From NCBI GenBank assembly GCA_030629005.1, contig DAOVPV010000007.1, positions 1 through 64,000 on the forward strand: 64,000 nt of DNA. The letters run 5' to 3'. The position numbers were made by a program, and so were the translations under genes. Every line of letters begins with the position of its first letter. The stretch's first letter is position 1. The notes below the pieces were generated by a model. That model saw only the letters and a list, made by a program, of their open reading frames with translations. It was not told where the DNA came from and ran no database searches. Source of the stretch: a bacterium. GTDB taxonomy: Bacteria > Babelota > Babeliae > Babelales > UASB340. Of this stretch, positions 28,731-38,663 are shown piece by piece.

Positions 28731-30461
28731 ATGAAAATATTTAAAACACTTTTATGGTTTTCAACATCTATCTTGTTATTTACAAATACTTCTCCAATGC
28801 GTTTTTTTAAAAATAACACGTATACAAGTTTAAAAAAAACATTCAATAGCAATAAAAAACGAGAACAACTTACCTCATCTTTATTAGATAAATCTATAAA
28901 ACAAGAAAATGAAATTCTATCTCAAAATAACATCCCAAAAGATGTAAGTTACATAAAAAAAGAATACATTACAGAACCATTGAAAATCATCGTTATTGGC
29001 GACGTACACGGTCAATTTGAAGCATCCGATTCAATTATCGAAGACTTAATAAGGCAAAAAGTTTTATCTAAAGACTTAAAAATTAATATTGGTTATCAAA
29101 TAATTATTCTAGGTGATTTTGTAGATAGAGGACCAAAATCTTTAGAAATTTGTTTAACTTTTATGATGCTAAGAATGCTCAATGGTAACAAAGTTATAAT
29201 ACTAAGAGGCAATCATGAAGATATAGCTGTTTTTTCCAGGTATGGTTTTTCAGAAGAACTTTTTAATAAAATGTCTAGAGGAAACGTTGAATCCTTTCAA
29301 AATAAATTTGATACATACTTTAAAAAATTACCTACTGCTTACTTTATAAAAACACAAAAAAATAAATTTCTTATGTTCAATCATGGAGGCTGGGAAGATA
29401 TCCCAGCAACTCTAAACACCTTTTTAAGTTCAACAGAAACATTTTATGAAATTAAGAACGAAAAACTTGCTAAACAACTATTGTGGAACGATATAAATAT
29501 AGATACAGAAAAATCTGAACAAATTATATCAGGCATAAGAGGTGACTACGACCTTAAAGAATATCCATGGCAACTCGTATTAAAAGAAATGAATAAATTA
29601 AACATAGAAGCAAAATTTATGGGACATATGCACCCAACAGCAGAAGAATGTTACCTTAAATATCATGGATATACAAAAAATAGCACCTTTCCAGGCTTTT
29701 ATAGAACAACATTTTATCCATACTTTGAAAATGAATACTATAAACTCCCTAATAATGCTATTTATGTGTTAATAAGTGGTCCAATTCAAGACATAGAATA
29801 CCAACCATCATACCTAATAATAGATATTGATAATTCAGGAAACTATAAAATTTCAGGGTGCAGTTTAGCCAAAAAAGAAACCAAGCCCATCGCTCTACCA
29901 GATCGAAATGAAAATCTTAGTAGAGATCTAATTTTAATGAGATCAAAATTAAAAAAATTCATTGTGACGGAAGCCTTAAATAGTGGCAACAAACGTATTT
30001 ACATAAATGCTATTGAACTTCTAAATGAATTAATAAAAAAGGGCTACAAAGAAAATCTAGAAAATATAATAAATGGCACAAAAAACGGAATTACCAGTAA
30101 AGACCCAGATATTGTAACATCCACAAAAAATCTTTTAAAAACTATAAACCCTGAATTTAAATATGATTGTGATTATGATTATGATTATAATTATACAATA
30201 AACGATAATGATAAAAAATTTACTAAAATAGAACATGAAAACAAAGTCATATTCAATAATTTAATTTTCTCGGATACAACTCTTTCACACGGAAACATCA
30301 TAAAATTAAGCAATGTCAAAATAAAACAAAACATAATAATCAAAAACTTCAATATTCCACCTTGCTCATACGTAATATTTAAAAATGTCAAAATCCGCGG
30401 AAAAAAAATAAACGGCATATTTAAAAGTACACAAGCATTAAGAAGAAGAATTTTTCATTAA
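28731..30461 (+). CDS. Exported PPP-family (calcineurin-like) phosphatase with C-terminal extension
   Basis: The first ~23 residues are a signal peptide. The metallophosphoesterase core then shows GDVHG (90-94), GDFVDRG (128-134), GNHE (160-163), FNHGG (His218) and FMGHMHP (His299, His301), the di-metal motifs of PPP-type phosphatases. The order and spacing resemble eukaryotic-like and bacterial serine/threonine phosphatases; a diadenosine tetraphosphatase-like role is possible. Residues 390-576 are an unrecognised domain with a DYDYDYNY microsatellite tract near 478. Secretion of a protein phosphatase could imply action on a host, which is inference. It has no operon partner. Confidence 0.72.
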   Translation: MKIFKTLLWFSTSILLFTNTSPMRFFKNNTYTSLKKTFNSNKKREQLTSSLLDKSIKQENEILSQNNIPKDVSYIKKEYITEPLKIIVIGDVHGQFEASDSIIEDLIRQKVLSKDLKINIGYQIIILGDFVDRGPKSLEICLTFMMLRMLNGNKVIILRGNHEDIAVFSRYGFSEELFNKMSRGNVESFQNKFDTYFKKLPTAYFIKTQKNKFLMFNHGGWEDIPATLNTFLSSTETFYEIKNEKLAKQLLWNDINIDTEKSEQIISGIRGDYDLKEYPWQLVLKEMNKLNIEAKFMGHMHPTAEECYLKYHGYTKNSTFPGFYRTTFYPYFENEYYKLPNNAIYVLISGPIQDIEYQPSYLIIDIDNSGNYKISGCSLAKKETKPIALPDRNENLSRDLILMRSKLKKFIVTEALNSGNKRIYINAIELLNELIKKGYKENLENIINGTKNGITSKDPDIVTSTKNLLKTINPEFKYDCDYDYDYNYTINDNDKKFTKIEHENKVIFNNLIFSDTTLSHGNIIKLSNVKIKQNIIIKNFNIPPCSYVIFKNVKIRGKKINGIFKSTQALRRRIFH

Positions 30462-31757
30462 TTTTTCTATATCATCACAATTTTTTGGCAAATCAAAACT
30501 CAAACAAACAGCCCCATCTTCAACCATCAAAAAATCATCTTCTATTCTTATCCCTAAATTTTCATCTGGAATATACAATCCTGGCTCTATCGTAAAAATA
30601 TCTCCTGGAGCTAATGGGTAAGTATTATCACCAACATCATGCACATCTAACCCTAAAAAATGTCCTATTCCATGTGCAAAATATTTAGACACATTGTAAT
30701 CTTCTAAAAACTTAATTGCCAAATGATTTAAGGATTTTTCTGGCTCATTTTTATTATTTAAAAACATTCCGGGTTTTGCTATAGATTCAACATAATTTTG
30801 TGCGGCCAAAACTATATTGTAAACTTCTCGTTGCCTTTCAGTAAATTCCCCCGTAACAGGATATGTTCTTGTTATATCTGCAGCGTAATACCCATATTCG
30901 GCTCCAATATCAACAACAACCAAATCTCCTGGCTTTAATTCCTGATCTCTTTTTGTATAATGTAATACCGTTGTATTTTTACCTGTGGCAATAATACTAG
31001 GAAAAGCTGGTCGCAAAGCCCCTGTCTGTGTAAAAACTGATTCTACTATCGCTTGTACTTCATGCTCTATTCTACCTGGAGCAATTACTTTTGCTGCAGC
31101 ATCATGAGCAATATTTGTTATTTGCACAGCCTTATAAATTGAATCTATTTCGACTTCAGACTTAAACCGGCGCATATGATGAACTAATGGAGCAATATCC
31201 CTTGTAATGTTTGCAATATCAGGATAAAAATCCATAAGATTTTTATACATATTAATTTGAGTAAAATATCTCTGATTATTTTCTAAATCTAAAAATGTAA
31301 AAACTTCCCGATTTTCATGATTATTCAAAAAATTTTCAACATCAAATAAAAAATTAAAATATTTTTCTTTAGAAAAAATAGAATTAAACGAAAAACTGTT
31401 AACAGAAGCTCCCAAATATTTAATTTCATCAAACCCAAGTTTTTTTGCGAGTCCTTCAACATTATTATCTATTTTTATATCACTAGAAGTCCACCGCCCT
31501 CTAATTCCACCATAATTAGGTAAATACAAATATTGCCGGCCATCCAAAAAAAAGACCAAAACGGCTCCCGGCTCATTTACACCGGTAAGATAGTAAAATG
31601 AACTTTCCTGTCTAAACACAAAACGCTCATCTTCAAAATCAGAAAAAATTATTACTGCACCATTATCTAAGCTTGAATTTGCCTTTTTCAAAAAATCTAT
31701 AATTTGCTCTCTTCTTGTTTTAAACAAAGAAAAATCAACGACAGATGTAAATGACAT
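30438..31757 (-). CDS. pepP: Xaa-Pro aminopeptidase (aminopeptidase P)
   Basis: Removes the N-terminal residue before proline. An N-terminal creatinase-like domain (1-185) is followed by the pita-bread metalloenzyme domain with ligands Asp283 (VVDIG), Asp294 (AADITRT), His366 (HGIGHFLGLDVHD), Glu391 (FTIEPGLYI) and Glu406 (IRIEDD). Length 439 equals E. coli PepP. Its last 24 bases overlap the 3' end of the convergent phosphatase gene. Confidence 0.93.
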   Translation of the reverse strand: MSFTSVVDFSLFKTRREQIIDFLKKANSSLDNGAVIIFSDFEDERFVFRQESSFYYLTGVNEPGAVLVFFLDGRQYLYLPNYGGIRGRWTSSDIKIDNNVEGLAKKLGFDEIKYLGASVNSFSFNSIFSKEKYFNFLFDVENFLNNHENREVFTFLDLENNQRYFTQINMYKNLMDFYPDIANITRDIAPLVHHMRRFKSEVEIDSIYKAVQITNIAHDAAAKVIAPGRIEHEVQAIVESVFTQTGALRPAFPSIIATGKNTTVLHYTKRDQELKPGDLVVVDIGAEYGYYAADITRTYPVTGEFTERQREVYNIVLAAQNYVESIAKPGMFLNNKNEPEKSLNHLAIKFLEDYNVSKYFAHGIGHFLGLDVHDVGDNTYPLAPGDIFTIEPGLYIPDENLGIRIEDDFLMVEDGAVCLSFDLPKNCDDIEKLMKNSSS

Positions 31758-31771
31758 AAAAAACCTTCCCC

Positions 31772-34138
31772 TTAAGTTTTACTAATAATAGCAGGACGCT
31801 TAAACTTTCTTGCAAATGAGCCTAATGAATCTAATCGCAAAAATAAAGTAAATGCTTTATCGCTTTTCCAATTCCCATATTCCTTATATCTTTTCTCTTC
31901 ATATCCAATAGAAAACCCCCAGCAGTGACCATTATAATTTATTTTTATAGTATGTTGCAACGGTCTTAACCCTTCCAAGGGCAAAACCATAGACCGTTTT
32001 TTTGAGTAAAACTGCCCTTCATAAAATAACTTAGTATTTTTAACAAGCGGGATACTTAACGACAAAATCAAAAAATTTGGGATATCGGAAAATAACTCTC
32101 TAACCCGCTGTAACTTACTATGCTGATAAACTGAAGATATATAAAAATCAAAATCTTTAAAATTAAATGCTAAATCTATTTGCGATGACAATAACTGCCA
32201 ATTTTTCCAATCGTATTCTTGTTTTAAAAAAACATCTAAAACATCGCAATCAATAGTGATATCAAAATTTAATGGAGATAAATAACTTTGCCCAGGGCTC
32301 CTTGTTAAATAAAATCTATCCATACTCTTATAAAAATCAAAAGACTGATATAAATTTAAATCTATATTTATTTTATCAATGGTCCAGCTATTTTTTAAAT
32401 TAAATTGTATTTCATTCTTAGGATAAACCCTATCCCAAAGATCTGAATTATACCAATGATCTTGTTTAAACTTTGGAATATAGTTCCATTTTAAAGTTGG
32501 CTGCAAATAATAATTATAAATATCATTATCTGCAAAAAACAATTCTGGCATAACCCATTCACTCCCGCCACTTAAAAAAAATCTATATGCACCTCCATTA
32601 AAAAAATCGCCTTCCAAAGCATTTCGCGAGTACTTCTCATTCTTATTTTTTATATTTGTTCGCAATTGAAAATTTGGATTTAAAAAAACAAGTAAATCCT
32701 GCTCTTTGAATTTTATACTAGATAGCAACCCAAGATTATAGAAAAGCCTAAAACTATCCGCCTTTTTAAATATTAAAAAGTCATTTTCTTTTATAACTCT
32801 AGAATCTAAATAAAACCTCTCCTGTTTCTTTTCTCTTGAAGTTACATGATCAATAAAAAAGTTATGTTTAACAAACAAATGCTTAAATATTTTTTTATTT
32901 ACAGTATCTAAACTAAATTTGGGTAACAAAATAAGGTCAAATTTATCTTCAATCTCTTTTTGAGCATCATTGATATTGTCCCTGTCTTCTTCCGACATAA
33001 TTAACAACAAATCTTGTTTTTCACCTGGCGATAACTCAACAAACTTACTTCTTCTTGTCTGACTACTATCAAAATAAAAATTAGAAATTTCAAATAAACC
33101 AAAAGTCCTTAACATCGCTGAATTTAAAAATGTATCATCAACATTTAAATAATTATCATAAAACTGATACCCTATCTTTTTATCTGTTCCAAAATCTATT
33201 CTAGTAAGAAGTTTTAAATCTCTTCCATTTACCGAACGAATAAAACGAAAATCTTTACCATCTACCCAGTAGTGTCTATAAGTATCAAGTAAAATTCGAT
33301 CTCTTTTTTTCACAAAAGCATTTTTTTCTAGTGCATACCTAGCATTAAACAAACTATAAGACTCTTTGGATCTTGCCCACCTAAATTCATCTAATAATGC
33401 AAGTCCTTTTTTATCTCTCCAATCCAAACCGATTGTACTATCACACCTTGAAGCAATAGACCAATAGAATTCTTGTCTCAAACCAAAACCCATATCATTA
33501 TCATAAGAAATTTTAGGTATTAAAAAACCAGAAGAAGAACTCTTCTGCAATGGTAAAATCAAATACGGCAACATAAAAAATGGAATGGGGCCAATTTTAA
33601 ACAAAGCTCCATTTATCTTTATAAGATAATTATTATACAAACGAGCTTTTTTTGCACCAATCGACCAATGAGCCTCCTGACTGTCGCAAGGTGTAAAGAT
33701 GACATCTTCTAACTTCCAGTTATAATCATCAATCTTTTGGGCCAATTTTGCACTTATATAACCATCAACCAAGCTTATATTAACATTTTTTGCATGGCCA
33801 GTTTTATCCTGAATATTCAAAAAAAGTTCATCTGCTAGAAATACAAATGAGTCATTTTCCAAAACAATTGCACCCGATTCCTTTTTTTTTGCAATTAAAG
33901 TTTTAGCATCTCTATCTATTTCTATAGAATCCGCCCATATATGCAATTTATTATTAATTAAAACTTCAACATTTCCAGCTAATAGAACATTTCCAGAGCC
34001 ATCGATCTTTTGCGTAATACTATTAACCTTTATCACTTTCACAGAATCAACAATATTTCTGACTAAAGGAAACAAAGAACTCTTATAAAAAAACAAAAAT
34101 AAAAAAATAATTAAATTACGAAAAAATAGAAAACGCAT
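31772..34138 (-). CDS. lptD: LPS-assembly outer membrane protein LptD
   Basis: Inserts lipopolysaccharide in the outer leaflet. A signal peptide (1-25) leads to an LptA/OstA-like domain (about 30-140: DGSGNVLLAGNVEVLINN, WADSIEID, YISAKLAQ) and then a large beta-barrel with IGPIPFFMLPYLILPL and SSGFLIPKISY, LptD landmarks. At 788 residues it matches the family. A Cys in FTPCDSQEAHWSIGA parallels the C..D..W motif of LptD. With lpxC it supports a genuine LPS layer; LptE is not visible in the window. Confidence 0.88.
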   Translation of the reverse strand: MRFLFFRNLIIFLFLFFYKSSLFPLVRNIVDSVKVIKVNSITQKIDGSGNVLLAGNVEVLINNKLHIWADSIEIDRDAKTLIAKKKESGAIVLENDSFVFLADELFLNIQDKTGHAKNVNISLVDGYISAKLAQKIDDYNWKLEDVIFTPCDSQEAHWSIGAKKARLYNNYLIKINGALFKIGPIPFFMLPYLILPLQKSSSSGFLIPKISYDNDMGFGLRQEFYWSIASRCDSTIGLDWRDKKGLALLDEFRWARSKESYSLFNARYALEKNAFVKKRDRILLDTYRHYWVDGKDFRFIRSVNGRDLKLLTRIDFGTDKKIGYQFYDNYLNVDDTFLNSAMLRTFGLFEISNFYFDSSQTRRSKFVELSPGEKQDLLLIMSEEDRDNINDAQKEIEDKFDLILLPKFSLDTVNKKIFKHLFVKHNFFIDHVTSREKKQERFYLDSRVIKENDFLIFKKADSFRLFYNLGLLSSIKFKEQDLLVFLNPNFQLRTNIKNKNEKYSRNALEGDFFNGGAYRFFLSGGSEWVMPELFFADNDIYNYYLQPTLKWNYIPKFKQDHWYNSDLWDRVYPKNEIQFNLKNSWTIDKINIDLNLYQSFDFYKSMDRFYLTRSPGQSYLSPLNFDITIDCDVLDVFLKQEYDWKNWQLLSSQIDLAFNFKDFDFYISSVYQHSKLQRVRELFSDIPNFLILSLSIPLVKNTKLFYEGQFYSKKRSMVLPLEGLRPLQHTIKINYNGHCWGFSIGYEEKRYKEYGNWKSDKAFTLFLRLDSLGSFARKFKRPAIISKT

Positions 34139-34142
34139 ATCT

Positions 34143-34748
34143 CTAAAACGGTCTTCTCCCAGATAAAGCTTTATAAACAGTAACCCTATCCATATATTCC
34201 AAAGAAGATCCTATAGGAACCCCACTAGCCAACCTGGAAATTTTTATTTGCAGATCAAGATTTGCCAACCGAGAAGAAATAAAACTTGCAGTTGCTTCTC
34301 CTTCAGGGGTAGAATTTGTAGCCAAAATAACTTCACTCACCGACTCATTGACTCTACCAAACAAAGAATCAACATTCAAATCATCCGCACTAATACCATC
34401 TAAAGGACACAAAGAGCCCTCTAAAATATGGTAAACTCCATCATATCCACCTGCTCGCTCTATAGCCGCCAAATCATACCAAGTTTCAACGACACAAATA
34501 ACAGACAAATCTCTTGCTTTAGAAGAACATATAGAACATAAATCCTTAGACTCTGTTAAATTAAAACAAATCGAACATTTTCTTATGTCCTTTTTCGCTT
34601 TTAAAATGGCATTAAATAGCAACACCACATCATTCTCTTTTTCTTGTAAAAAATAAAGAGCTACCCTGTAAATATTTTTAGATGCCAAGTATGGAACCCG
34701 CTGCAAAAGACGAATCGTTTTCTGCAATGCTGGTAAATCTTTAAACAT
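34143..34748 (-). CDS. recR: Recombination mediator RecR
   Basis: 201 residues. It acts with RecF/RecO to load RecA on gapped DNA. Order: N-terminal HhH region (LPALQKTIRLLQRVPYLASK), Cys4 zinc finger (Cys58, 61, 71, 74), Toprim domain (VICVVETWYDLAAIERAGGY, YHILEGSLCPLDGI) and C-terminal SRLASGVPIGSSLEYMD. Immediately upstream of lptD (4-base gap) and downstream of yidC. Confidence 0.94.
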   Translation of the reverse strand: MFKDLPALQKTIRLLQRVPYLASKNIYRVALYFLQEKENDVVLLFNAILKAKKDIRKCSICFNLTESKDLCSICSSKARDLSVICVVETWYDLAAIERAGGYDGVYHILEGSLCPLDGISADDLNVDSLFGRVNESVSEVILATNSTPEGEATASFISSRLANLDLQIKISRLASGVPIGSSLEYMDRVTVYKALSGRRPF

Positions 34749-34756
34749 AAAAATCT

Positions 34757-36310
34757 CTAGTTAAAAAGCTTCTTTCTTAACAATTCTTCCCCTATAGTCA
34801 ATATGTTATTTACCATCCAGTATAAAACAAGTCCTGCTGGGAATTTTATAAAAATAGCAAGCATGACTAATGGCATAAAAAACATAATTGCCTTTTGTGA
34901 TCCCATTTCCGTCTTAGTTAAAGACTGTTGTATAAACATAGTTGCAGCCATCAAAAGAGGTAAAACATAATACGGATCTTTTGCTGATAAATTTGTAATC
35001 CAACAACAAAACGGAGCTTGATACAATTCTATATAGTTAACGAGAATCCGATATAAAGCAAACATTATAGGCATTTGTATTAATAATGGTAAACAACCAG
35101 CAGTAAAATTTGTTACAGGTGATATACCATGATCCTTATGAAACTTCATAAGCTCAGCATTTAAAGTAACAGAATCTTTTTTATACTTCTGTCTAATTCT
35201 ATTAATTGTAGGAGTATAACGCTGATACTCTTCCATTTTTCTTCTACCCGCAATAGATAATGGTAAAAATGGCAATTTTAAAACAATTGCCAAAACTATT
35301 ATCGCTACTCCAAAATTATTAAACATCGAATATAAATATTCTAAAAGTTTCAATAACAACTTACACAACCATGATAACCACCCAAAGTCCAAAACACCTT
35401 CAAGTCTACTATCAACAACAGAAATATCTTCTATCTTTTTAGGCCCCAAATAAAAGGATAATTTGATAGAAGTAGTCTCTGCTATCTCTTTACCCTCCAG
35501 CACAGTAAATAATTTATTATTTACTTCCTTAAAAAATCCCCTATTTACAAAATTTCCATTAACATCGCTTATAAATGAATGCACAAAATACTTATCTTGA
35601 GCCCCCAAAAGAGATGGAGCAACCCAAGCTTGAGATAAGTCTCTAGATGCAACCTTTTGAGTCGATTTATTATCTAAACTACCAACAATTCCAACTAAAG
35701 AATTATCATCAACTTCATTTACAAATGGAGCTGGAAAAAACAACCTAGGCCTTATTGAAGTAGCCTTCGCCCCCTTTTCAAATTTAATTTTTAAATCAAC
35801 TTTATAATTATGCTTATAAAAATTATAAATCTTTTTAATGTTCCACCCGGAAGCTTTTGTAGAATAGACAACACTAAGCTTATCATCATCTACAATACTT
35901 TTTTCAAATTTATAAAAATATGGAGTCATTTCTTCCAAAGCAAGTAAAAATGCAGCCTCTTCTCTAGAATAAAATCCCTTATTCTGAATAGTCTCTAATG
36001 GAATAGAATTCCTCCCCAAAAACTTCTTAAACTCCAATCCCGAAATAACGCCACCATAATTTGAAAAAGACACCTTACAGAAATCAGTTTCAATTGATTT
36101 TTCTTCTTCTTTTTGTATGATTTTTTTATCTAAAAAATCGATTTCTAATTCAATCGGCCTTGCCAAATCTTCCATCAACGGAACAGTGTATCCCTGCCCT
36201 CTTTGAAGATTTTGCAAATTCTGCTGACTTGGATCCTTTTTACCAAAATAATTCAATAACCAAAATGTGCTTATAGATAGCACAACTAAAAATAAAAGCT
36301 TTTTGTCCAT
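34757..36310 (-). CDS. yidC: Membrane protein insertase YidC
   Basis: 517 residues from ATG 36310, with GGGA just upstream. Residues 1-20 form the first membrane segment (LLFLVVLSISTFWLLNYF), then a periplasmic beta domain (~60-320) of the Gram-negative type. Five C-terminal segments follow from FNNFGVAIIVLAIVLKLPFL onward, with PLLIQMPIMFALYRIL and FIKFPAGLVLYWMVNNIL. It inserts inner-membrane proteins alone or with SecY. The usual neighbours rnpA and rpmH are not next to it. Confidence 0.95.
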   Translation of the reverse strand: MDKKLLFLVVLSISTFWLLNYFGKKDPSQQNLQNLQRGQGYTVPLMEDLARPIELEIDFLDKKIIQKEEEKSIETDFCKVSFSNYGGVISGLEFKKFLGRNSIPLETIQNKGFYSREEAAFLLALEEMTPYFYKFEKSIVDDDKLSVVYSTKASGWNIKKIYNFYKHNYKVDLKIKFEKGAKATSIRPRLFFPAPFVNEVDDNSLVGIVGSLDNKSTQKVASRDLSQAWVAPSLLGAQDKYFVHSFISDVNGNFVNRGFFKEVNNKLFTVLEGKEIAETTSIKLSFYLGPKKIEDISVVDSRLEGVLDFGWLSWLCKLLLKLLEYLYSMFNNFGVAIIVLAIVLKLPFLPLSIAGRRKMEEYQRYTPTINRIRQKYKKDSVTLNAELMKFHKDHGISPVTNFTAGCLPLLIQMPIMFALYRILVNYIELYQAPFCCWITNLSAKDPYYVLPLLMAATMFIQQSLTKTEMGSQKAIMFFMPLVMLAIFIKFPAGLVLYWMVNNILTIGEELLRKKLFN

Positions 36311-36492
36311 AAAATCCCGCATATTTATTAAAAATATTTACATAAAATATAAAAAGGAAACCATAAGCACGTATTCTAACAAAGAAAAATAAATTCGCCT
36401 AGTTTGAAAAAATATATTATTAAGTATAATTACGCTTATAGTTCGTAAATTATAAAAAATATATTTTAGATTTAAAAACCAAACTTTAAGAT

Positions 36493-38043
36493 ATGAAAAT
36501 AAAAAAAATTCTAATAGCCAACAGATCAGAGGTTGCAAGCAGAGTCATTTTTGCATGCAAATCCTTAAACATCAAAACTGTAGCCATATACTGCAAAGAA
36601 GATCGTAATTTAGCCTATAACTTTCAGGCCGATGAAAATCACGAACTATCAGGATCCGGAGCAAATACTTACTTAAATCAAAATGAAATTATCAAGATTG
36701 CAAAAAAATTAAATGTTGATGCTATACACCCCGGCTACGGTTTTTTATCTGAAAATTCAATTTTTGCAAAAAAGGTCATTGATACAGGCATAAAATGGAT
36801 TGGACCTAATCCAGAAATAATTAAACTTATGGGTAATAAAATAAATGCAAGAAACATCATGCAAAAAAACAATGTACCTGTAATTCCAGCAGAATTTATT
36901 ACACATTCGGAAGAAACATTTAATGTTAATGCAAAAATAAAAATTCTTAAAAACATCGTAAACAAAATAGGCCTACCTGTAATACTAAAGGATCCCCTTG
37001 GTGGTGGCGGCAAAGGAATAAGAACAATTTTTAACGCCTCAGATTTAGCGAATACATTCAATACAATAAAATCCGAAAGCGCTAGACTTACAGGCTCAAC
37101 CCAAATATTAGTAGAAAAATACATAAAAACAGCAAGACATATAGAAATCCAAATAGCTGGTGATGGCAAAAACTTTATACATATGTATGAAAGAGAATGT
37201 TCAACACAAAGACGGCACCAAAAAATTATCGAAGAAGCCCCTTGCATTTTTTTAAACAAAAAGCTTTTAAATAAAATTTATAAAGCTGCAATAAAAGCTA
37301 TCAGCGCAATAAAATACAATAGTATAGGAACCGTTGAATTTATAGTTACTCCAGACAACAATTTTTATTTTCTAGAAATGAATACAAGGTTGCAAGTAGA
37401 ACATTCTGTAACTGAAGAAACAACAGGAATTGACTTAGTTCTACTACAAATAGACTTGGCACAAAACAAAAAATTAAAATTAAAACAGTCTGAAATAACA
37501 CTAAAAAATCATGCCATCGAATGTCGAATATATGCGGAAGATACTAACAACAATTTTACGCCAAACACAGGAATAATTACAAACTTAGAAATCCCAAATA
37601 TGCCGCGAACAAGAATAGATCACAATTTAGAGAAATTTCTCGAGATTACAGCAAACTTTGATCCTATGCTTGCCAAAATCACATGTTCCGGACAAACCAG
37701 AGACATTGCAATAAAAAATACACTTACAGTTCTTAATCAAACTAAAATAGACGGATTAAAAACAAACATCGACTTTCTAAAAAAACTATTGCAGACAAAC
37801 GAGTTTGTTTCCGGACAAATTAATACTCAAACGGTAGAATCTGACTCTTTTAAAAAAAACATATTAAAAGACTGCAACAATAATAAATTGGAACAGTCTA
37901 AACTGGAACAGTCTAAACTGGAACAGTCCCAATTGGAACAAGCTGAAATAGCAGCAATCTTTTCTATATTTATAAAAGAACAAATAAACAAACAATTATT
38001 AACAAGAATTAGTAAAAATTGGGGGAAAAGATCATGGCAATAA
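36493..38043 (+). CDS. accC: Biotin carboxylase subunit, with in-frame repeat insertion
   Basis: Carboxylates biotin on the carrier protein with ATP and bicarbonate. ILIANRSEVASR opens; ATP-grasp signatures are ILKDPLGGGGKGIR (164-177), ERECSTQRRHQKIIEEAP and EMNTRLQVEHSVTEE. Residues 139-145 (SEETFNV, DNA 36907-36927) are a repeat copy placed in the loop after the VP.IP segment, before the ATP-grasp lid. The 4x15-bp repeat at 37885-37944 encodes KLEQSKLEQSKLEQSQLEQ near the C-terminus. Length 516 exceeds the usual 450. The partner carrier protein follows with an overlapping start. Acetyl-CoA, propionyl-CoA or pyruvate carboxylase assignment is open because no carboxyltransferase is in view. 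Confidence 0.88.
   Translation: MKIKKILIANRSEVASRVIFACKSLNIKTVAIYCKEDRNLAYNFQADENHELSGSGANTYLNQNEIIKIAKKLNVDAIHPGYGFLSENSIFAKKVIDTGIKWIGPNPEIIKLMGNKINARNIMQKNNVPVIPAEFITHSEETFNVNAKIKILKNIVNKIGLPVILKDPLGGGGKGIRTIFNASDLANTFNTIKSESARLTGSTQILVEKYIKTARHIEIQIAGDGKNFIHMYERECSTQRRHQKIIEEAPCIFLNKKLLNKIYKAAIKAISAIKYNSIGTVEFIVTPDNNFYFLEMNTRLQVEHSVTEETTGIDLVLLQIDLAQNKKLKLKQSEITLKNHAIECRIYAEDTNNNFTPNTGIITNLEIPNMPRTRIDHNLEKFLEITANFDPMLAKITCSGQTRDIAIKNTLTVLNQTKIDGLKTNIDFLKKLLQTNEFVSGQINTQTVESDSFKKNILKDCNNNKLEQSKLEQSKLEQSQLEQAEIAAIFSIFIKEQINKQLLTRISKNWGKRSWQ
36907..36927 (+). repeat. 21-bp SEETFNV element, in accC
   Basis: Exact short form (TCGGAAGAA then ACATTTAATGTT), in frame, adding SEETFNV at residues 139-145 of the biotin carboxylase. 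The right half is a near-perfect palindrome with the preceding A. Confidence 0.9.
37885..37944 (+). repeat. Four 15-bp tandem repeats in accC
   Basis: Units start at 37885, 37900, 37915 and 37930 (AAACTGGAACAGTCT type) and encode K/Q-LEQ-S/A pentapeptides near the carboxylase C-terminus. Units 2 and 3 are nearly identical, which suggests recent slippage expansion. Confidence 0.95.
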
Positions 38044-38663
38044 AAAGACTCTATATTAATAACAACTTATATAAACTAGAAATAAAAAATTCTGATAAAA
38101 ATAATTTTTTAATAACAATGAACAATAAAGAAGTTACAGTAATAAAAAAATCGGAAGAACACACCCAGTCTTCGCGCAAGGCTTCGACGGGTACGGCGAG
38201 TGTGGGAACATTTAATGTTAGCGAAGAAAATAATAATATTTTATTAGAAATAAACGGCAAACTATATAAAGCAAAGAAAATTAAACAAACAAAATATTAT
38301 ACAGAAATTTACATCTATAATTTTAATACGTCTTTTAAAATACAAAATAAGCACAAATCAAAAATAATACCCGCAAGATTAGCTAATACTAATAATGTTT
38401 TTAAAAATAAATTATTTGCACCAATTCCAGGCAAAGTCATAACAGTTCACTGTAAACCCAATGATTTTGTAAAAAAGAATCAAACACTCATTACAATAGA
38501 ATCTATGAAGATGGAAAACGAAATAAAAGCATTCACGGACTGTTTTATAAAAAACATTCAAATTACCAAGCTCGATTTGGTAAGACAAGATGATGTGTTA
38601 ATAATTTTTTCTAAAAAGGGAGAGAATAGCCGTGGAACAAAAAATAAAAATGGGCCAACGTAA
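38034..38663 (+). CDS. accB: Biotin carboxyl carrier protein with 23-residue repeat insertion
   Basis: 209 residues from ATG 38034 (SD GGGGGAAAAG), overlapping the accC stop. The C-terminal biotinyl domain has APIPGKV (about 130) and ESMKMENEI with the biotinylated Lys in MKM, then NIQITKLDLVRQDDVL. The first 100 residues are a poorly conserved domain interrupted by the 69-bp element (38151-38219), read as SEEHTQSSRKASTGTASVGTFNV in two parts, between beta-strand-like segments VTVIKK and NNILLEI. It hands carboxyl groups from AccC to an unseen carboxyltransferase. Confidence 0.85.
   Translation: MAIKRLYINNNLYKLEIKNSDKNNFLITMNNKEVTVIKKSEEHTQSSRKASTGTASVGTFNVSEENNNILLEINGKLYKAKKIKQTKYYTEIYIYNFNTSFKIQNKHKSKIIPARLANTNNVFKNKLFAPIPGKVITVHCKPNDFVKKNQTLITIESMKMENEIKAFTDCFIKNIQITKLDLVRQDDVLIIFSKKGENSRGTKNKNGPT
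38151..38219 (+). repeat. 69-bp long-form element, in the biotin carrier gene
   Basis: Begins TCGGAAGAACACACCC, ends GGAACATTTAATGTT, and is open in the gene's frame across all 23 codons. The inner part AGTCTT..AAGGCT forms a hairpin with one G.U pair, flanked by CACAC..GTGTG. Confidence 0.92.
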
